Source: Rhizobacter sp. SG703 (GTDB lineage Bacteria > Pseudomonadota > Gammaproteobacteria > Burkholderiales > Burkholderiaceae_C). Taken from it: a stretch of 64,000 nucleotides of DNA. The position numbers and the translations under genes are program-made. Shown piece after piece: positions 38,682 through 46,445 of this stretch (within the stretch, counting starts at the first letter, position 1; each line of letters opens with the position of its first letter). The notes below the pieces were generated by a model that did not search any database, had not been told where the DNA came from, and worked only from the letters and a program-made list of their open reading frames with translations. The stretch is from assembly GCF_012275445.1 (NCBI RefSeq), contig NZ_JAAZQK010000005.1, positions 372,001 to 436,000 on the forward strand, written 5' to 3'.

Positions 38682-39284
38682 ATGATCTTGATTCGCACCC
38701 ACGCGATCCGCACCCCCTTCGCCGCCCTGACGCTCGGGCTGGCCTTGATCGCCGGCGCTGCCCAGGCGGCACAGACGACGACCAGGTTCGAGCCGATGCT
38801 GCAGGTGCAGGGCACGCCGCTGCTGCTGAACGGTGCGGGCACGCGCTTCAAGGCCATCTTCAAGGTCTACGACCTGGGGCTGTACACCAGCAAGAAGGTC
38901 GGCACGCCGGAAGAGCTGATCGCGCTGCCCGGTCCGAAGCGGCTGCAGTTCACTGCGCTGCGCGACCTGCCGGGCACCGACCTCGGGCGGCTGTTCATCA
39001 AGGGCATGTCGGAGAACTCGCCGAAGGAGATGGTGCAGAAGCACACCTTGTCGGCGACCCGGCTGATCGAGATCTTCTCGGGTCGCTCGAAGATGGCGGC
39101 CGGCGAGACCTTCGCGATGGAGTTCGTGCCGGGCAAGGGCACCACCTTCTACATCCTGGGCCAGCCGCAGGGCGAGCCGGTGGGCGATGCGGAGTTCTTC
39201 GCGATGGTGCTGAAGATCTGGGTCGGCGATGCGCCGGCCGACCACCTGCTGAAGGCCGCGCTGCTGGGGCGCGACAAGGAATAG
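38682..39284 (+). CDS. Chalcone isomerase-fold periplasmic protein
   Basis: A 200-residue protein with a signal peptide (residues 1-28, ending AAQAAQ) and a chalcone-isomerase-like domain: GTRFKAIFKVYDLGLYTSKK, LQFTALRDLPGTDLGRLFIKGM and KGTTFYILGQPQG. Bacterial members lack known isomerase activity and may bind fatty acids; the function is open. GAGGAGACGC precedes the ATG. It stands alone. Confidence 0.85.
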   Translation: MILIRTHAIRTPFAALTLGLALIAGAAQAAQTTTRFEPMLQVQGTPLLLNGAGTRFKAIFKVYDLGLYTSKKVGTPEELIALPGPKRLQFTALRDLPGTDLGRLFIKGMSENSPKEMVQKHTLSATRLIEIFSGRSKMAAGETFAMEFVPGKGTTFYILGQPQGEPVGDAEFFAMVLKIWVGDAPADHLLKAALLGRDKE

Positions 39285-39335
39285 CAGCGGCTCCGGCGGG
39301 GCGATGCCTCCGCCGCGCTTGCCAGCTGCGGCGGG

Positions 39336-39355
39336 ATCATGTACATATCATGTCC
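39336..39355. promoter_or_regulatory. Tandem direct repeats ahead of the ribbon-helix-helix-like cassette
   Basis: ATCATGTAC at 39336 and ATCATGTCC at 39347 are direct repeats offset by 11 bases, about one helical turn, and end 27 bases before the GTG start. Such spacing is typical of ribbon-helix-helix protein operators, so autoregulation is plausible. Confidence 0.45.
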
Positions 39356-39381
39356 ATCCCTCGAACTTGCTGGAGCGCGCC

Positions 39382-39681
39382 GTGTCCGGAGCCGTTGAAC
39401 GCATCGTGGTGCAAGCCACCTCCCAGGAAAAGAAGGCGATCGCCGCGAAGGCCGAGCGGCTCGGCCTGCCGATCTCCGAACTGATGCGCCGCGGTGCCGC
39501 AGCCTACGAAACCACCGAAGGCGAGGCCGACCTGCAGGCCCTGGCCGAAGCGGCGCGGGACGCCGCCGACCGCGCCGCCGCGTCGATCGACGACGCGCTC
39601 GACTTCATCGCCGCCAGCAACCAGCGCATTGCCGCGATGGAAGCCCAGGCCGCCCGCACCCCGGCGCGCAAAGCCGCCTGA
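39382..39681 (+). CDS. Small ribbon-helix-helix/MobC-like protein, unknown function
   Basis: A 99-residue protein starting at GTG 39382. The N-terminal third reads VERIVVQATSQEKKAIAAKAE then RLGLPISELMRRGAAAY, a beta strand followed by two helices as in ribbon-helix-helix or relaxosome MobC proteins. The rest is a long Ala-rich, likely coiled-coil helix (about 48-95). The stop overlaps the next start (TGATG), so the two are co-translated. DNA binding is inferred, not proven. Confidence 0.65.
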   Translation: MSGAVERIVVQATSQEKKAIAAKAERLGLPISELMRRGAAAYETTEGEADLQALAEAARDAADRAAASIDDALDFIAASNQRIAAMEAQAARTPARKAA

Positions 39682-39875
39682 TGGGGGTCACCGACAAGGT
39701 CTGGAGTGCGTTCACCTCCGTCATCAAGCTCGAGGACAAGGTCAACCGCCAGTCCGAGGCCATGAAATCCCAACAGCAGAAGATCGAAGACCTGACCGGC
39801 CGCGTGATCCGGCTCGAAGCCCAGCTCGAACTGCTGACCGGCGCGGCGCTGCTGAAGCGCCTGACGAAAGACTAG
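39681..39875 (+). CDS. Small coiled-coil protein, unknown function
   Basis: A 64-residue protein whose ATG overlaps the stop of the preceding gene. Residues 20-52 (SEAMKSQQQKIEDLTGRVIR and onward) form heptads typical of a coiled coil, ending in a Leu-rich LLTGAALLKRL. It probably binds the coiled-coil tail of its partner. The TAG stop (39873-39875) lies inside the CTAG at the left end of a MITE-like element, so the original C-terminus may have been altered by that insertion. Confidence 0.65.
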   Translation: MGVTDKVWSAFTSVIKLEDKVNRQSEAMKSQQQKIEDLTGRVIRLEAQLELLTGAALLKRLTKD

Positions 39876-39977
39876 GGCCTGTCAACGCCGCGGGTGCCCT
39901 TTTGATGAGATCACCCTTCGGCCCAGCGCCTTGGCAGGCACCGGCGCGAGCCTTCCCGTAGCGTTGACAGGCCCTAG
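39872..39977. mobile_element. MITE-like 106-bp element with perfect terminal inverted repeats
   Basis: CTAGGGCCTGTCAACGC at 39872-39888 is the exact reverse complement of 39961-39977, enclosing 72 bases without an ORF. The CTAG at both ends can be read as a duplicated target site, the pattern left by IS5-group transposases, leaving 13-bp inverted termini beginning GGCCTGTC. It lies precisely between the coiled-coil gene and the convergent metW. Alternatively it acts as a large bidirectional terminator stem. Confidence 0.65.
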
Positions 39978-39978
39978 C

Positions 39979-40563
39979 TCACACCTTTTCGAACTTGAAC
40001 ACCGCGACGCTCGCGGTCAGGTTCGGCCGGCGCCGGCGCACCGTGCCGTTCTGGATGCCGAACGAATCGAGGATCTGCAGCCCGCTCTTGCGCGCCAGCA
40101 CCTCGAAATCCGCATACGTGCCGACGCGGATGTTCGGCGTGTCGTACCACTCGTACGGCAGCGCCTTCGTGACCGGCATGCGCCCGCTCGCGATGCGCAG
40201 CCGGTTCGCCCAGTGCGCGAAGTTCGGGAAGCTGACGATGCCGACCCGGCCGACGCGTGCCGTCTCGAGCAGCATGCGTTCGGTGTTGCGCAGGTGCTGC
40301 AGCGTGTCGAGCTGCAGCACGACGTCGAAGCTGCGGTCCTCGAACATCGACAGCCCTTCCTCGAGGTTCAGCTGGATCACGTTGACGCCGCGCTGCGTGC
40401 ACGACAGCACGTTGGCGTCGGAGATCTCGATGCCGTAGCCGCTGCACTGGCGTTTGTCGCGCAGGTGGGCGAGCAGCTCGCCGTTGCCGCAGCCCAGGTC
40501 GAGCACGCGCGAGCCCGGCGGCACCATCGCCGCAATCAATTCGATGTCCTTGCGATCGCTCAT
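39979..40563 (-). CDS. metW: Methionine biosynthesis protein MetW (SAM-dependent methyltransferase fold)
   Basis: A 194-residue class I methyltransferase-fold protein that accompanies MetX in many proteobacteria and is needed for or activates homoserine acylation. The SAM loop [12 protein letters not shown] lies at residues 20-31, followed by GIEISDANV and [12 protein letters not shown] 40563 overlaps the metX stop in an ATGA junction, the usual metXW arrangement, so it shares the upstream SAM-II riboswitch control. Confidence 0.95.
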   Translation of the reverse strand: MSDRKDIELIAAMVPPGSRVLDLGCGNGELLAHLRDKRQCSGYGIEISDANVLSCTQRGVNVIQLNLEEGLSMFEDRSFDVVLQLDTLQHLRNTERMLLETARVGRVGIVSFPNFAHWANRLRIASGRMPVTKALPYEWYDTPNIRVGTYADFEVLARKSGLQILDSFGIQNGTVRRRRPNLTASVAVFKFEKV

Positions 40564-41702
40564 GCCCGGGCTCCGGCGAACTCTTTCGCGATGTTGTCGA
40601 AGCGCGCCCGCAGCACCCCGTGGTAGCGGGCGTCGTCGAGCAGGAAGGCGTCGTGGCCGTGCGGCGCGTCGATCTCGGCGTAGCTGACGTCGAAGCGGTT
40701 GTCGAGCAGCGCGCGCACGATCTCGCGCGAGCGCGCCGGCGAGAAGCGCCAATCGGTCGTGAAGCTCACCAGCTGGAACTTGCAGCGCGCGGCCGCGAAG
40801 GCCGCGCTCAGGTCGCCGCCGTGCTCGCGCGCCGGGTCGAAGTAGTCGAGCGCGCGCGTGATCAGCAAGTAGGTGTTGGCGTCGAAGTACTCGCTGAACT
40901 TGTCGCCCTGGTGGCGCAGGTAGCTCTCGATCTCGAACTCGATGTCCTGCGTGCTGTAGCCGGGCGCGCCGCTCTTCAGGCCGCGGCCGAACTTGGCCTC
41001 CATCGCATCGTCGCTCAGGTAGGTGATGTGGCCGATCATCCGCGCCACCCGCAGCCCGCGCCGCGGCACCACGCGGTAGCCGTAGTAGTGGCCGCCGTGG
41101 AACTCGGGGTCGGTGACGATCGCGCGCCGCGCGACCTCGTTGAACGCGATGTTCTGCGCCGACAGGTTCGGCGCGGTCGCCACCGCGATGCAGTGGCGCA
41201 GCCGGTCCGGGTGGCGCAGCGACCAGCTCAACGCCTGCATGCCGCCCAGGCTGCCGCCGAGTACCGCGGCGAGCTGGTCGATGCCCAGCCGGTCGAGCAG
41301 CCGGGCCTGCGCATCGACCCAGTCCTCCACCGTGACGACCGGGAAATCGGCGCCGTAGACGCGGCCGGTGGCCGGGTCGACATGCATCGGGCCGGTCGAG
41401 CCGAAGCAGGAACCGGGGTTGTTGATGCCGATCACGAAGAAGCGGTCGGTGTCGAGCGGCTTGCCCGGGCCGACCAGGTTGTCCCACCAGCCTTCGCTGC
41501 GCGGCTCGCCCGCCAGCGTGCCGGCCACATGGTGCGACGCGTTCAACGCGTGGCACACCAGCACCGCGTTGCTGCGGTCGGCGTTCAGCGTGCCGTAGGT
41601 TTCGTAGACGAGCGTGTAGTCGCTCAGCTTCGCGCCGCTGCGCAGCGGCAGCGGTTCGTTGAACTGCATCACCTGCGGTTTCACATCACCCACGGAACTC
41701 AT
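40560..41702 (-). CDS. metX: Homoserine O-acyltransferase MetX
   Basis: Cytosolic alpha/beta-hydrolase-fold enzyme making O-acetyl- or O-succinyl-homoserine, the first committed step of methionine synthesis. The 380-residue product has the nucleophile elbow GGSLGGMQ (Ser151), the substrate-contact [10 protein letters not shown], and a C-terminal GHDAFLLDD with catalytic His350. ATG 41702 gives the family length; an in-frame ATG at 41768 overlaps the riboswitch and would add 22 atypical residues, so it is rejected. Which acyl donor is used cannot be read safely from the motif. Confidence 0.95.
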   Translation of the reverse strand: MSSVGDVKPQVMQFNEPLPLRSGAKLSDYTLVYETYGTLNADRSNAVLVCHALNASHHVAGTLAGEPRSEGWWDNLVGPGKPLDTDRFFVIGINNPGSCFGSTGPMHVDPATGRVYGADFPVVTVEDWVDAQARLLDRLGIDQLAAVLGGSLGGMQALSWSLRHPDRLRHCIAVATAPNLSAQNIAFNEVARRAIVTDPEFHGGHYYGYRVVPRRGLRVARMIGHITYLSDDAMEAKFGRGLKSGAPGYSTQDIEFEIESYLRHQGDKFSEYFDANTYLLITRALDYFDPAREHGGDLSAAFAAARCKFQLVSFTTDWRFSPARSREIVRALLDNRFDVSYAEIDAPHGHDAFLLDDARYHGVLRARFDNIAKEFAGARA

Positions 41703-41718
41703 GTGGACACACACCCCG

Positions 41719-41756
41719 AAAAGAAAACCGGCGTCGCCAAGAATCGGGACACCGGT
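41719..41756 (-). terminator. Attenuator-type terminator between the riboswitch and metX
   Basis: On the minus strand ACCGGTGTC pairs with GACGCCGGT (9 bp, one G-T wobble) around a 12-base loop, and the right arm continues into TTTTCTTTT. It lies after the SAM-II aptamer and before the metX ATG, the position of an expression platform controlling read-through. Confidence 0.65.
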
Positions 41757-41764
41757 GGGTGCGT

Positions 41765-41819
41765 CCATTCTTTAGCTGGTTTTTTAAAGCGCCCGCAAGC
41801 CGGAACAAATCAGCGCTGG
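41765..41819 (-). ncRNA. SAM-II riboswitch (SAM-alpha) controlling metXW
   Basis: Read on the minus strand the element gives, in order, AGCGCTGATTTG, CTTGC, GGGCGCTTTAAAAAA and CAGCTAAAGAA. This follows the SAM-II consensus: P1 formed by AGCGC (41813-41817) and GCGCT (41788-41792), the GATTT loop, the TTGC, the A-rich linker and the AGCTAAA that closes the pseudoknot. SAM-II aptamers bind S-adenosylmethionine and sit ahead of metX-type genes. Here the metX start is 63 bases downstream, with a terminator between, rather than directly at the aptamer end. Confidence 0.8.
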
Positions 41820-41824
41820 CGGCA

Positions 41825-41853
41825 AGTATAGGGCGCCGGGGCGTTTCGCCCCG
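41825..41853 (-). promoter_or_regulatory. Probable metX promoter
   Basis: A TATACT -10 hexamer (41825-41830, minus strand) would start RNA about 7 bases on, at the first base of the SAM-II aptamer. The -35 position is GC-rich and lies in an 8-bp hairpin (CCGGGGCG/CGCCCCGG, 41836-41854), so an activator such as MetR may be needed. Confidence 0.45.
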
Positions 41854-41964
41854 GAGACGAAGAAGCGGGCCATGTCGTCGTATCTCTTGAGGATAGTTCC
41901 GCCGGTTTGCATCCGATTGCGTGCAATCTGACAGGGATTGCCCCAGCAAACCCTTGATTCTTGA

Positions 41965-41999
41965 GTTGTACGATGACTGATGACACACGATGAAATCGT
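41965..41999. promoter_or_regulatory. Possible operator upstream of the pectate lyase gene
   Basis: GTTGTACGATGAC is followed by the palindrome ACGAT-GAA-ATCGT (41987-41999). GTACGAT-type palindromes resemble operators of GntR-type uronate/pectin regulators, which would fit the downstream gene. The remaining 41855-41964 stretch shows only a GATTGC/GCAATC hairpin. Confidence 0.25.
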
Positions 42000-42031
42000 T
42001 TGTCATTTCACAACATCAGGAGGCAGACAAC

Positions 42032-43816
42032 ATGCAACGACGCAGCTTTCTCGGGGCCGCCTTGAGCCCCGTCGCCCTGGCCGCCTGCGGTGGCGGCGAT
42101 GACGACAACCCGGCACCGCCGGCCCCGCCCACCGCGCAGGGCACCGCGATCGACGCGATGAAACGCGCGGTCGCCTACATGGACGAAAAGGTCTCGTACC
42201 GCGGCGGCTACGTCTGGTCGTACTCGCCGGACCTGACGCAGACCTTCGGCGAGATGGAGGCCAAGCGCACGATGTGCTGGATCCAGCCGCCCGGCACGCC
42301 GTCGGTCGGCAACGTGTTCCTCGACGCGTATCACGCGACCGGCGACGAGCGCTTCTACCAGGCGGCCGAGCGCACCGCGCTCGCGGTCGTCGCGGCGCAG
42401 CATGCCTCGGGCGGCTGGAACTACATCCACGACTTCGCCGGCGAAGACTCGCTGAAGCACTGGTACGAGACCATCGGCAAGAACGGCTGGCGCCTCGAGG
42501 AATTCCAGAACTACTACGGCAACGCCACCTTCGACGACGCCGGCACCGCGGTCGCCTCGCAGCTGATGCTGCGCATGTGGCTCGAGAAGAAGGACGCGCG
42601 CTTCGAAGCGCCGCTGAATCGAGCCATCGATTTCATCAAGCAGGCCCAGTTCGGTGCCGAGCTCGGCATCGCCAACGGCGGCTGGCCGCAGCGCTTCCCG
42701 CATTACGCCGGTTCGAAGGCCGGCATGCCGCAGCCGAACCCCGAGCAGCTCCCGGCCGGTGCGCATGCCGGCATGGAGGATGGCGACTACACGCTGCACG
42801 TCACCTTCAACGACGACGTGATGGGCGAGAACATCAAGTTCCTGACGATGTGCGTGATGGCACTCGGCCGCACCGACCTGCTGGACAACATCGGCCGCGC
42901 GATGGAGTGCATGCGCGCGATGCAGCAGCCCGGGCCGCAGGCCGGCTGGAGCCTGCAGCACCTGTCGCGCGAGACGAACGGCCGCCCGGCCGGCGCCGCC
43001 GCCGGCGCGCGCACCTACGAGCCGCGCTCGCTGGCCACGCACACCACGCAGACCAACATCCAGCAGCTGTTCCACTACTTCACGCTGACCGGCGACCGCA
43101 AGTTCCTCGCGCGCATCCCCGAGGCCATCGCGTGGCTGAAGACGGTGCCGCTGCCGGCCGATGCGGTGCAACGCAATGCCTTGCTCAACGGCCGCACGCA
43201 TGCCACCTTCATCGAGCTCGACAGCAACGAGTCGCTGTACGTGCACCGCTACGGCTCCAACATCCACAACGGCGCCTACTTCGCCGACAAGGACCTGACG
43301 AACACGCTGAGCCACTACTCGGCTGGGCGGTCGATCGACATCGCCGGGCTGCAGAAGCGGTATGACGAGCTGAGCGGCATGAGCGACGCGGCGGTGGCCG
43401 AGCTGGTGGCGCGCTCGCCACTGAAGGCGACGCAGCCGACCGCGCTGCCGAAATACTTCGGCATCCGCGAGGTCGATTTCCCCGACCTGTTCGCGGGCGC
43501 GAAGATGACGACACCGGTGGTGCCGCAGACCGAGGTCGACACGCTGGTCGCCGACCTCGGCACGAAGAACTACTGGACGGCCCCGGTGCCCGAGGTGGTG
43601 AACCCCTACCGCGGCGACGGGCCGGCGACGCCGTACACCGGCACCGCCTACCGCAGCAAGCATGTGGGCGACATCTACGACACCTCGCCGTACCCGGCCG
43701 ACAACCCGCCGGACATCGCGCCCTACGTGAAGCGCGACAAGCCGCAGTTCATCGTGACGGCGGATGTGATCCGGCGCCTCGGACGGCTGATCGCGTTCGT
43801 GTCACCGGTGGTCTGA
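42032..43816 (+). CDS. Pectate lyase, PelA/Pel-15E (PL10) family lipoprotein
   Basis: A 594-residue polysaccharide lyase that should cleave polygalacturonate by beta-elimination. The start MQRRSFLG is Tat-like, followed by lipobox ALAAC (Cys19) and a GGGDDD/Pro-rich linker, so it is probably exported and lipid-anchored at the cell surface or periplasm. The (alpha/alpha) toroid domain shows the PL10 hallmarks GGWNYIHD, ANGGWPQRFPHY and TFNDDVM. About 200 C-terminal residues exceed the usual lyase domain. AGGAGG precedes ATG 42032. No other pectin-degradation gene is adjacent. Its 3' end overlaps the VanW gene by 15 bases. Confidence 0.87.
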   Translation: MQRRSFLGAALSPVALAACGGGDDDNPAPPAPPTAQGTAIDAMKRAVAYMDEKVSYRGGYVWSYSPDLTQTFGEMEAKRTMCWIQPPGTPSVGNVFLDAYHATGDERFYQAAERTALAVVAAQHASGGWNYIHDFAGEDSLKHWYETIGKNGWRLEEFQNYYGNATFDDAGTAVASQLMLRMWLEKKDARFEAPLNRAIDFIKQAQFGAELGIANGGWPQRFPHYAGSKAGMPQPNPEQLPAGAHAGMEDGDYTLHVTFNDDVMGENIKFLTMCVMALGRTDLLDNIGRAMECMRAMQQPGPQAGWSLQHLSRETNGRPAGAAAGARTYEPRSLATHTTQTNIQQLFHYFTLTGDRKFLARIPEAIAWLKTVPLPADAVQRNALLNGRTHATFIELDSNESLYVHRYGSNIHNGAYFADKDLTNTLSHYSAGRSIDIAGLQKRYDELSGMSDAAVAELVARSPLKATQPTALPKYFGIREVDFPDLFAGAKMTTPVVPQTEVDTLVADLGTKNYWTAPVPEVVNPYRGDGPATPYTGTAYRSKHVGDIYDTSPYPADNPPDIAPYVKRDKPQFIVTADVIRRLGRLIAFVSPVV

Positions 43817-45514
43817 GGCGGCCGTCTCGTAGAGGGCCAGCGTCAGCGCGAGCGTGTCGCCGGCCGGCACCAGGCGCAGGCCCGGTGTGCGGGGATCCAA
43901 CCCGCACGCCGGCGTTGCGATGACCGGCAGACCGCGCGCGAGGCCCTGAAGCAGCCAGCGCGGCGCATGCTCGACATGCGCCGGCAGCACCACGGCACCG
44001 ATGTCGCGCCACGGGTCGCCCGCATCGAGTGGCACCTGCTCGAGGCCCTGCCAGAAGCCGGGCGACTCGCTGGCGCGGCCGAGCACGGCCAGCGGCAGCC
44101 CGAGCGCCCGGCAGGCGTCGCGCAGCGCGGGTGCGCCCTTGCGCGCCAGCGACGAGGCCGGAAAGAGCAGCGTGCCGCCGCGCGCCGAAGGCGTTGCCGC
44201 GGGTCGGTCCCAGTCGAGAAGGCCCACCTGATGGAGGCCGCGGCTCCGCAACCAGCGGGCGACCGCATGGTGCGGCGTCAGCACGCGAACCGCGCCCCGC
44301 AGCGCCTTCCACTCGGCATCGACGCGCCAGTCCGGCGCACGGTACTCGCGCAGGCCGGCCGCGGTCGGTTCGCCGGCCTGGTCGTCCAGCTGCTGATGCA
44401 GCATGCGCAGCGGCGACCGGGTCATCATCACCGTCACGCGGCGGCCGCCGAGCGCGCCGCGGCGCTGCAGCTCGGCCAGCGCATCGACCGGAACGATCAG
44501 TTCGTCGGCCTCGGTCGGCACCCGCGCGAGCCAGGCCGAGGCACGCGCATCGCAGGCGGCGATCAAGTGGTGCTGGCGCCGGGCCGGCCGATGACGGCAG
44601 GCGCGCGCCGCGAGCCGATGCCAGCGCTCGGTCAGGCCGGCCGGCCCGGTCGGCCATAGCGCGCGAAGGCGGATGCCGCGAGCGGCGAGCCAGGTGTCGA
44701 ACTCCGGCCAGCCGGCCACCGGCATCACGGCGACCCGTTCACCGACGGGGCGCGAAGCCACGCGGCGCAGGCAATCCGTCTGCGCGCAGTCCAGACAGTC
44801 GTGCGCCGGCGGCCGGCGGTCGGGCTCGATCGGAACGGTCCGTGCTGACCGCGCTGGCGGCGATGCACCGCGCAGCCGGACGATCAAGCGCTCGCCGTCG
44901 AGCCGCGCCTCGACGACGACACGCTGCGGCAGCGCGAAGCGCAGGTCGAGGTAGTTCCAGAACACCGTCGCGTCGCGCCGTGCCTCGGCCTGCGAGCCCG
45001 GCACGGCACGCGAATGCGGATGGCGCTCGACGATCCGCGCCCCGGCGTCGAGCGCCACGGCATACAGCGCATTCGACAGCTGGCACAGGCCCCCGCCGAT
45101 GCTCGCGATCAGGCACCCCTCGCGCAACTCCCGGCCGGGAACGAAGCCGCGGCGACAGGTCGGGGCGCCGATCGCATGCCAGAAGCTGAAGACTTCGCCG
45201 GGTTGCACGACGAGTCCGTCGAGCCGCGAGGCTGCCGTCCGCAGGTTGTGGACCTTGCCGGCGGTCAGCGGCCATTCGTGCGGCGCGTGTTGCGTCCACA
45301 ACGGCGTGATGCACTCGGCACGCACCGGGTCCTGCGATGTCGATCGGGTGGTCGCGAAGCGGGTGCCGTTCCATCGGTCGACCAGGTCGCGACCGCGGCG
45401 CATCCAGCGCAGGCCCTCGGCACGCCATGCGAAGTCGAGGGCCCGAAGGCGAGAGGTCCACCAGCCTGACGCGGCCGGCATCGAGGAAGCGGGGAGGGGA
45501 GAGATGTCGTGCAT
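43802..45514 (-). CDS. VanW-like protein fused to a glycosyltransferase-like C-terminal domain
   Basis: A 570-residue protein. Residues about 60-245 match the VanW family (LRTAASRLDGLVVQPGEVFSFWHAIG, GFVPGRELREG, GGGLCQLSNALYAVALDAG, ERHPHSR), named from vancomycin-resistance clusters but of unknown function. A Cys-containing linker HDCLDCAQTDCLRR follows. Residues about 320-570 look like a group 1 glycosyltransferase: an IAACDARASAWL region, then TLLFPASSLARKGAPALRD and VLPAHVEHAPRWLLQGLARGLPVIATPACG, where the GT4-type E-x7-E is not obvious. No signal peptide. Start ATG 45514 chosen by the domain onset; weak SD. Confidence 0.72.
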   Translation of the reverse strand: MHDISPLPASSMPAASGWWTSRLRALDFAWRAEGLRWMRRGRDLVDRWNGTRFATTRSTSQDPVRAECITPLWTQHAPHEWPLTAGKVHNLRTAASRLDGLVVQPGEVFSFWHAIGAPTCRRGFVPGRELREGCLIASIGGGLCQLSNALYAVALDAGARIVERHPHSRAVPGSQAEARRDATVFWNYLDLRFALPQRVVVEARLDGERLIVRLRGASPPARSARTVPIEPDRRPPAHDCLDCAQTDCLRRVASRPVGERVAVMPVAGWPEFDTWLAARGIRLRALWPTGPAGLTERWHRLAARACRHRPARRQHHLIAACDARASAWLARVPTEADELIVPVDALAELQRRGALGGRRVTVMMTRSPLRMLHQQLDDQAGEPTAAGLREYRAPDWRVDAEWKALRGAVRVLTPHHAVARWLRSRGLHQVGLLDWDRPAATPSARGGTLLFPASSLARKGAPALRDACRALGLPLAVLGRASESPGFWQGLEQVPLDAGDPWRDIGAVVLPAHVEHAPRWLLQGLARGLPVIATPACGLDPRTPGLRLVPAGDTLALTLALYETAASDHR

Positions 45515-45584
45515 GCCGGCGAATGTGCCGGTCGGTCGCGAGGCGGACGCGAAGTCCGTGTGAAGCGCGCGAGAACGGACCGGC

Positions 45585-46445
45585 TCAGCCGAGTTCCCGG
45601 CTCGCCAGCGCCGCCGCCGCGGCGCGCGTCTCCACGCCGAGCTTCTCGAACACATGCTCGAGGTGCTTGTTCACGGTGCGCGGGCTCATGCCGAGGATCT
45701 CGCCGACGTCGCGGTTGGTCTTGCCTTTGGCGATCCACGACAGCACCTCGGTCTCGCGCGGCGTCAGCGACGCGGTGCTCAGGCGTGTCGGCAGCATGTC
45801 GCTCGCGGCCTGCAGGCTCAGCAGCAGCATGCGCTCGCCCAGCCCGACCGCGCCGGCATGGCGCACTGCCAGCACGCGGCCGTCCTCACCGATGGAGCGG
45901 TGCTCCATCGAACCATCACCGGTCCACGCCGGCGGCAGGCCCTCAGGGTGGAACTCGCTCAGCCACGCCGCTGCCTGCGGCGAGCGCCACGCCACGCGCC
46001 CCTGCGCATCGAGCACCAGCACGCCGTGCCCGCCGACATCCACCGCCTCGCGCGCGAGCCGCACCGCGCGCGCATTGCGCACGTGCGTGGCCAGCCGCAC
46101 CAGCACCTCCTGCGCCCGCACCGGCTTCACGACGTAGTCGACGCCCCCGCTCTCGAAGCCTTCGACGATGTGCGGCGTCTCCGACAGGCCGGTCATGAAG
46201 ATCACCGGGATGTGCGACAGCGCCGGGTCTCGCTTGATGCGCCGGCAGGTCTCGAAGCCCGACAGGCCCGGCATCAGCGCGTCCAGCAGGATCGCATCGG
46301 GCGTCGCGAGGTCGAGCCGCGCGAGCGCCGATTCGCCGTCGCGCGCGACCAGCACCGTGTAGCCCTCGGCCTCGAGCGACACGCACAGCGCGCCCAGCGA
46401 CTGCGGCGCATCGTCGACCACCAGCACCACCGGCGACGCGCTCAC
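45585..46445 (-). CDS. LuxR-type response regulator partner of the NCS1-sensor kinase
   Basis: A 286-residue regulator with receiver (residues 5-120; acidic pair Asp11/Asp12, phospho-acceptor Asp55 in ILLDALMPG, Lys107 in YVVKP), a PAS-like middle segment (about 130-215) and a LuxR/NarL helix-turn-helix (about 222-286; LTPRETEVLSWIAKGKTNRDVGEIL). The GTG start overlaps the kinase stop in a GTGA junction, so the two are translated together and form a two-component pair. The likely target is the divergent urtA/fmd operon promoter. All phosphorylation residues are intact. Confidence 0.92.
   Translation of the reverse strand: MSASPVVLVVDDAPQSLGALCVSLEAEGYTVLVARDGESALARLDLATPDAILLDALMPGLSGFETCRRIKRDPALSHIPVIFMTGLSETPHIVEGFESGGVDYVVKPVRAQEVLVRLATHVRNARAVRLAREAVDVGGHGVLVLDAQGRVAWRSPQAAAWLSEFHPEGLPPAWTGDGSMEHRSIGEDGRVLAVRHAGAVGLGERMLLLSLQAASDMLPTRLSTASLTPRETEVLSWIAKGKTNRDVGEILGMSPRTVNKHLEHVFEKLGVETRAAAAALASRELG

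Noticed and set aside
40564-41768. metX start at ATG 41768
   Set aside because: It would overlap the SAM-II aptamer end and the terminator stem and add 22 residues not typical of MetX; ATG 41702 gives the family length.
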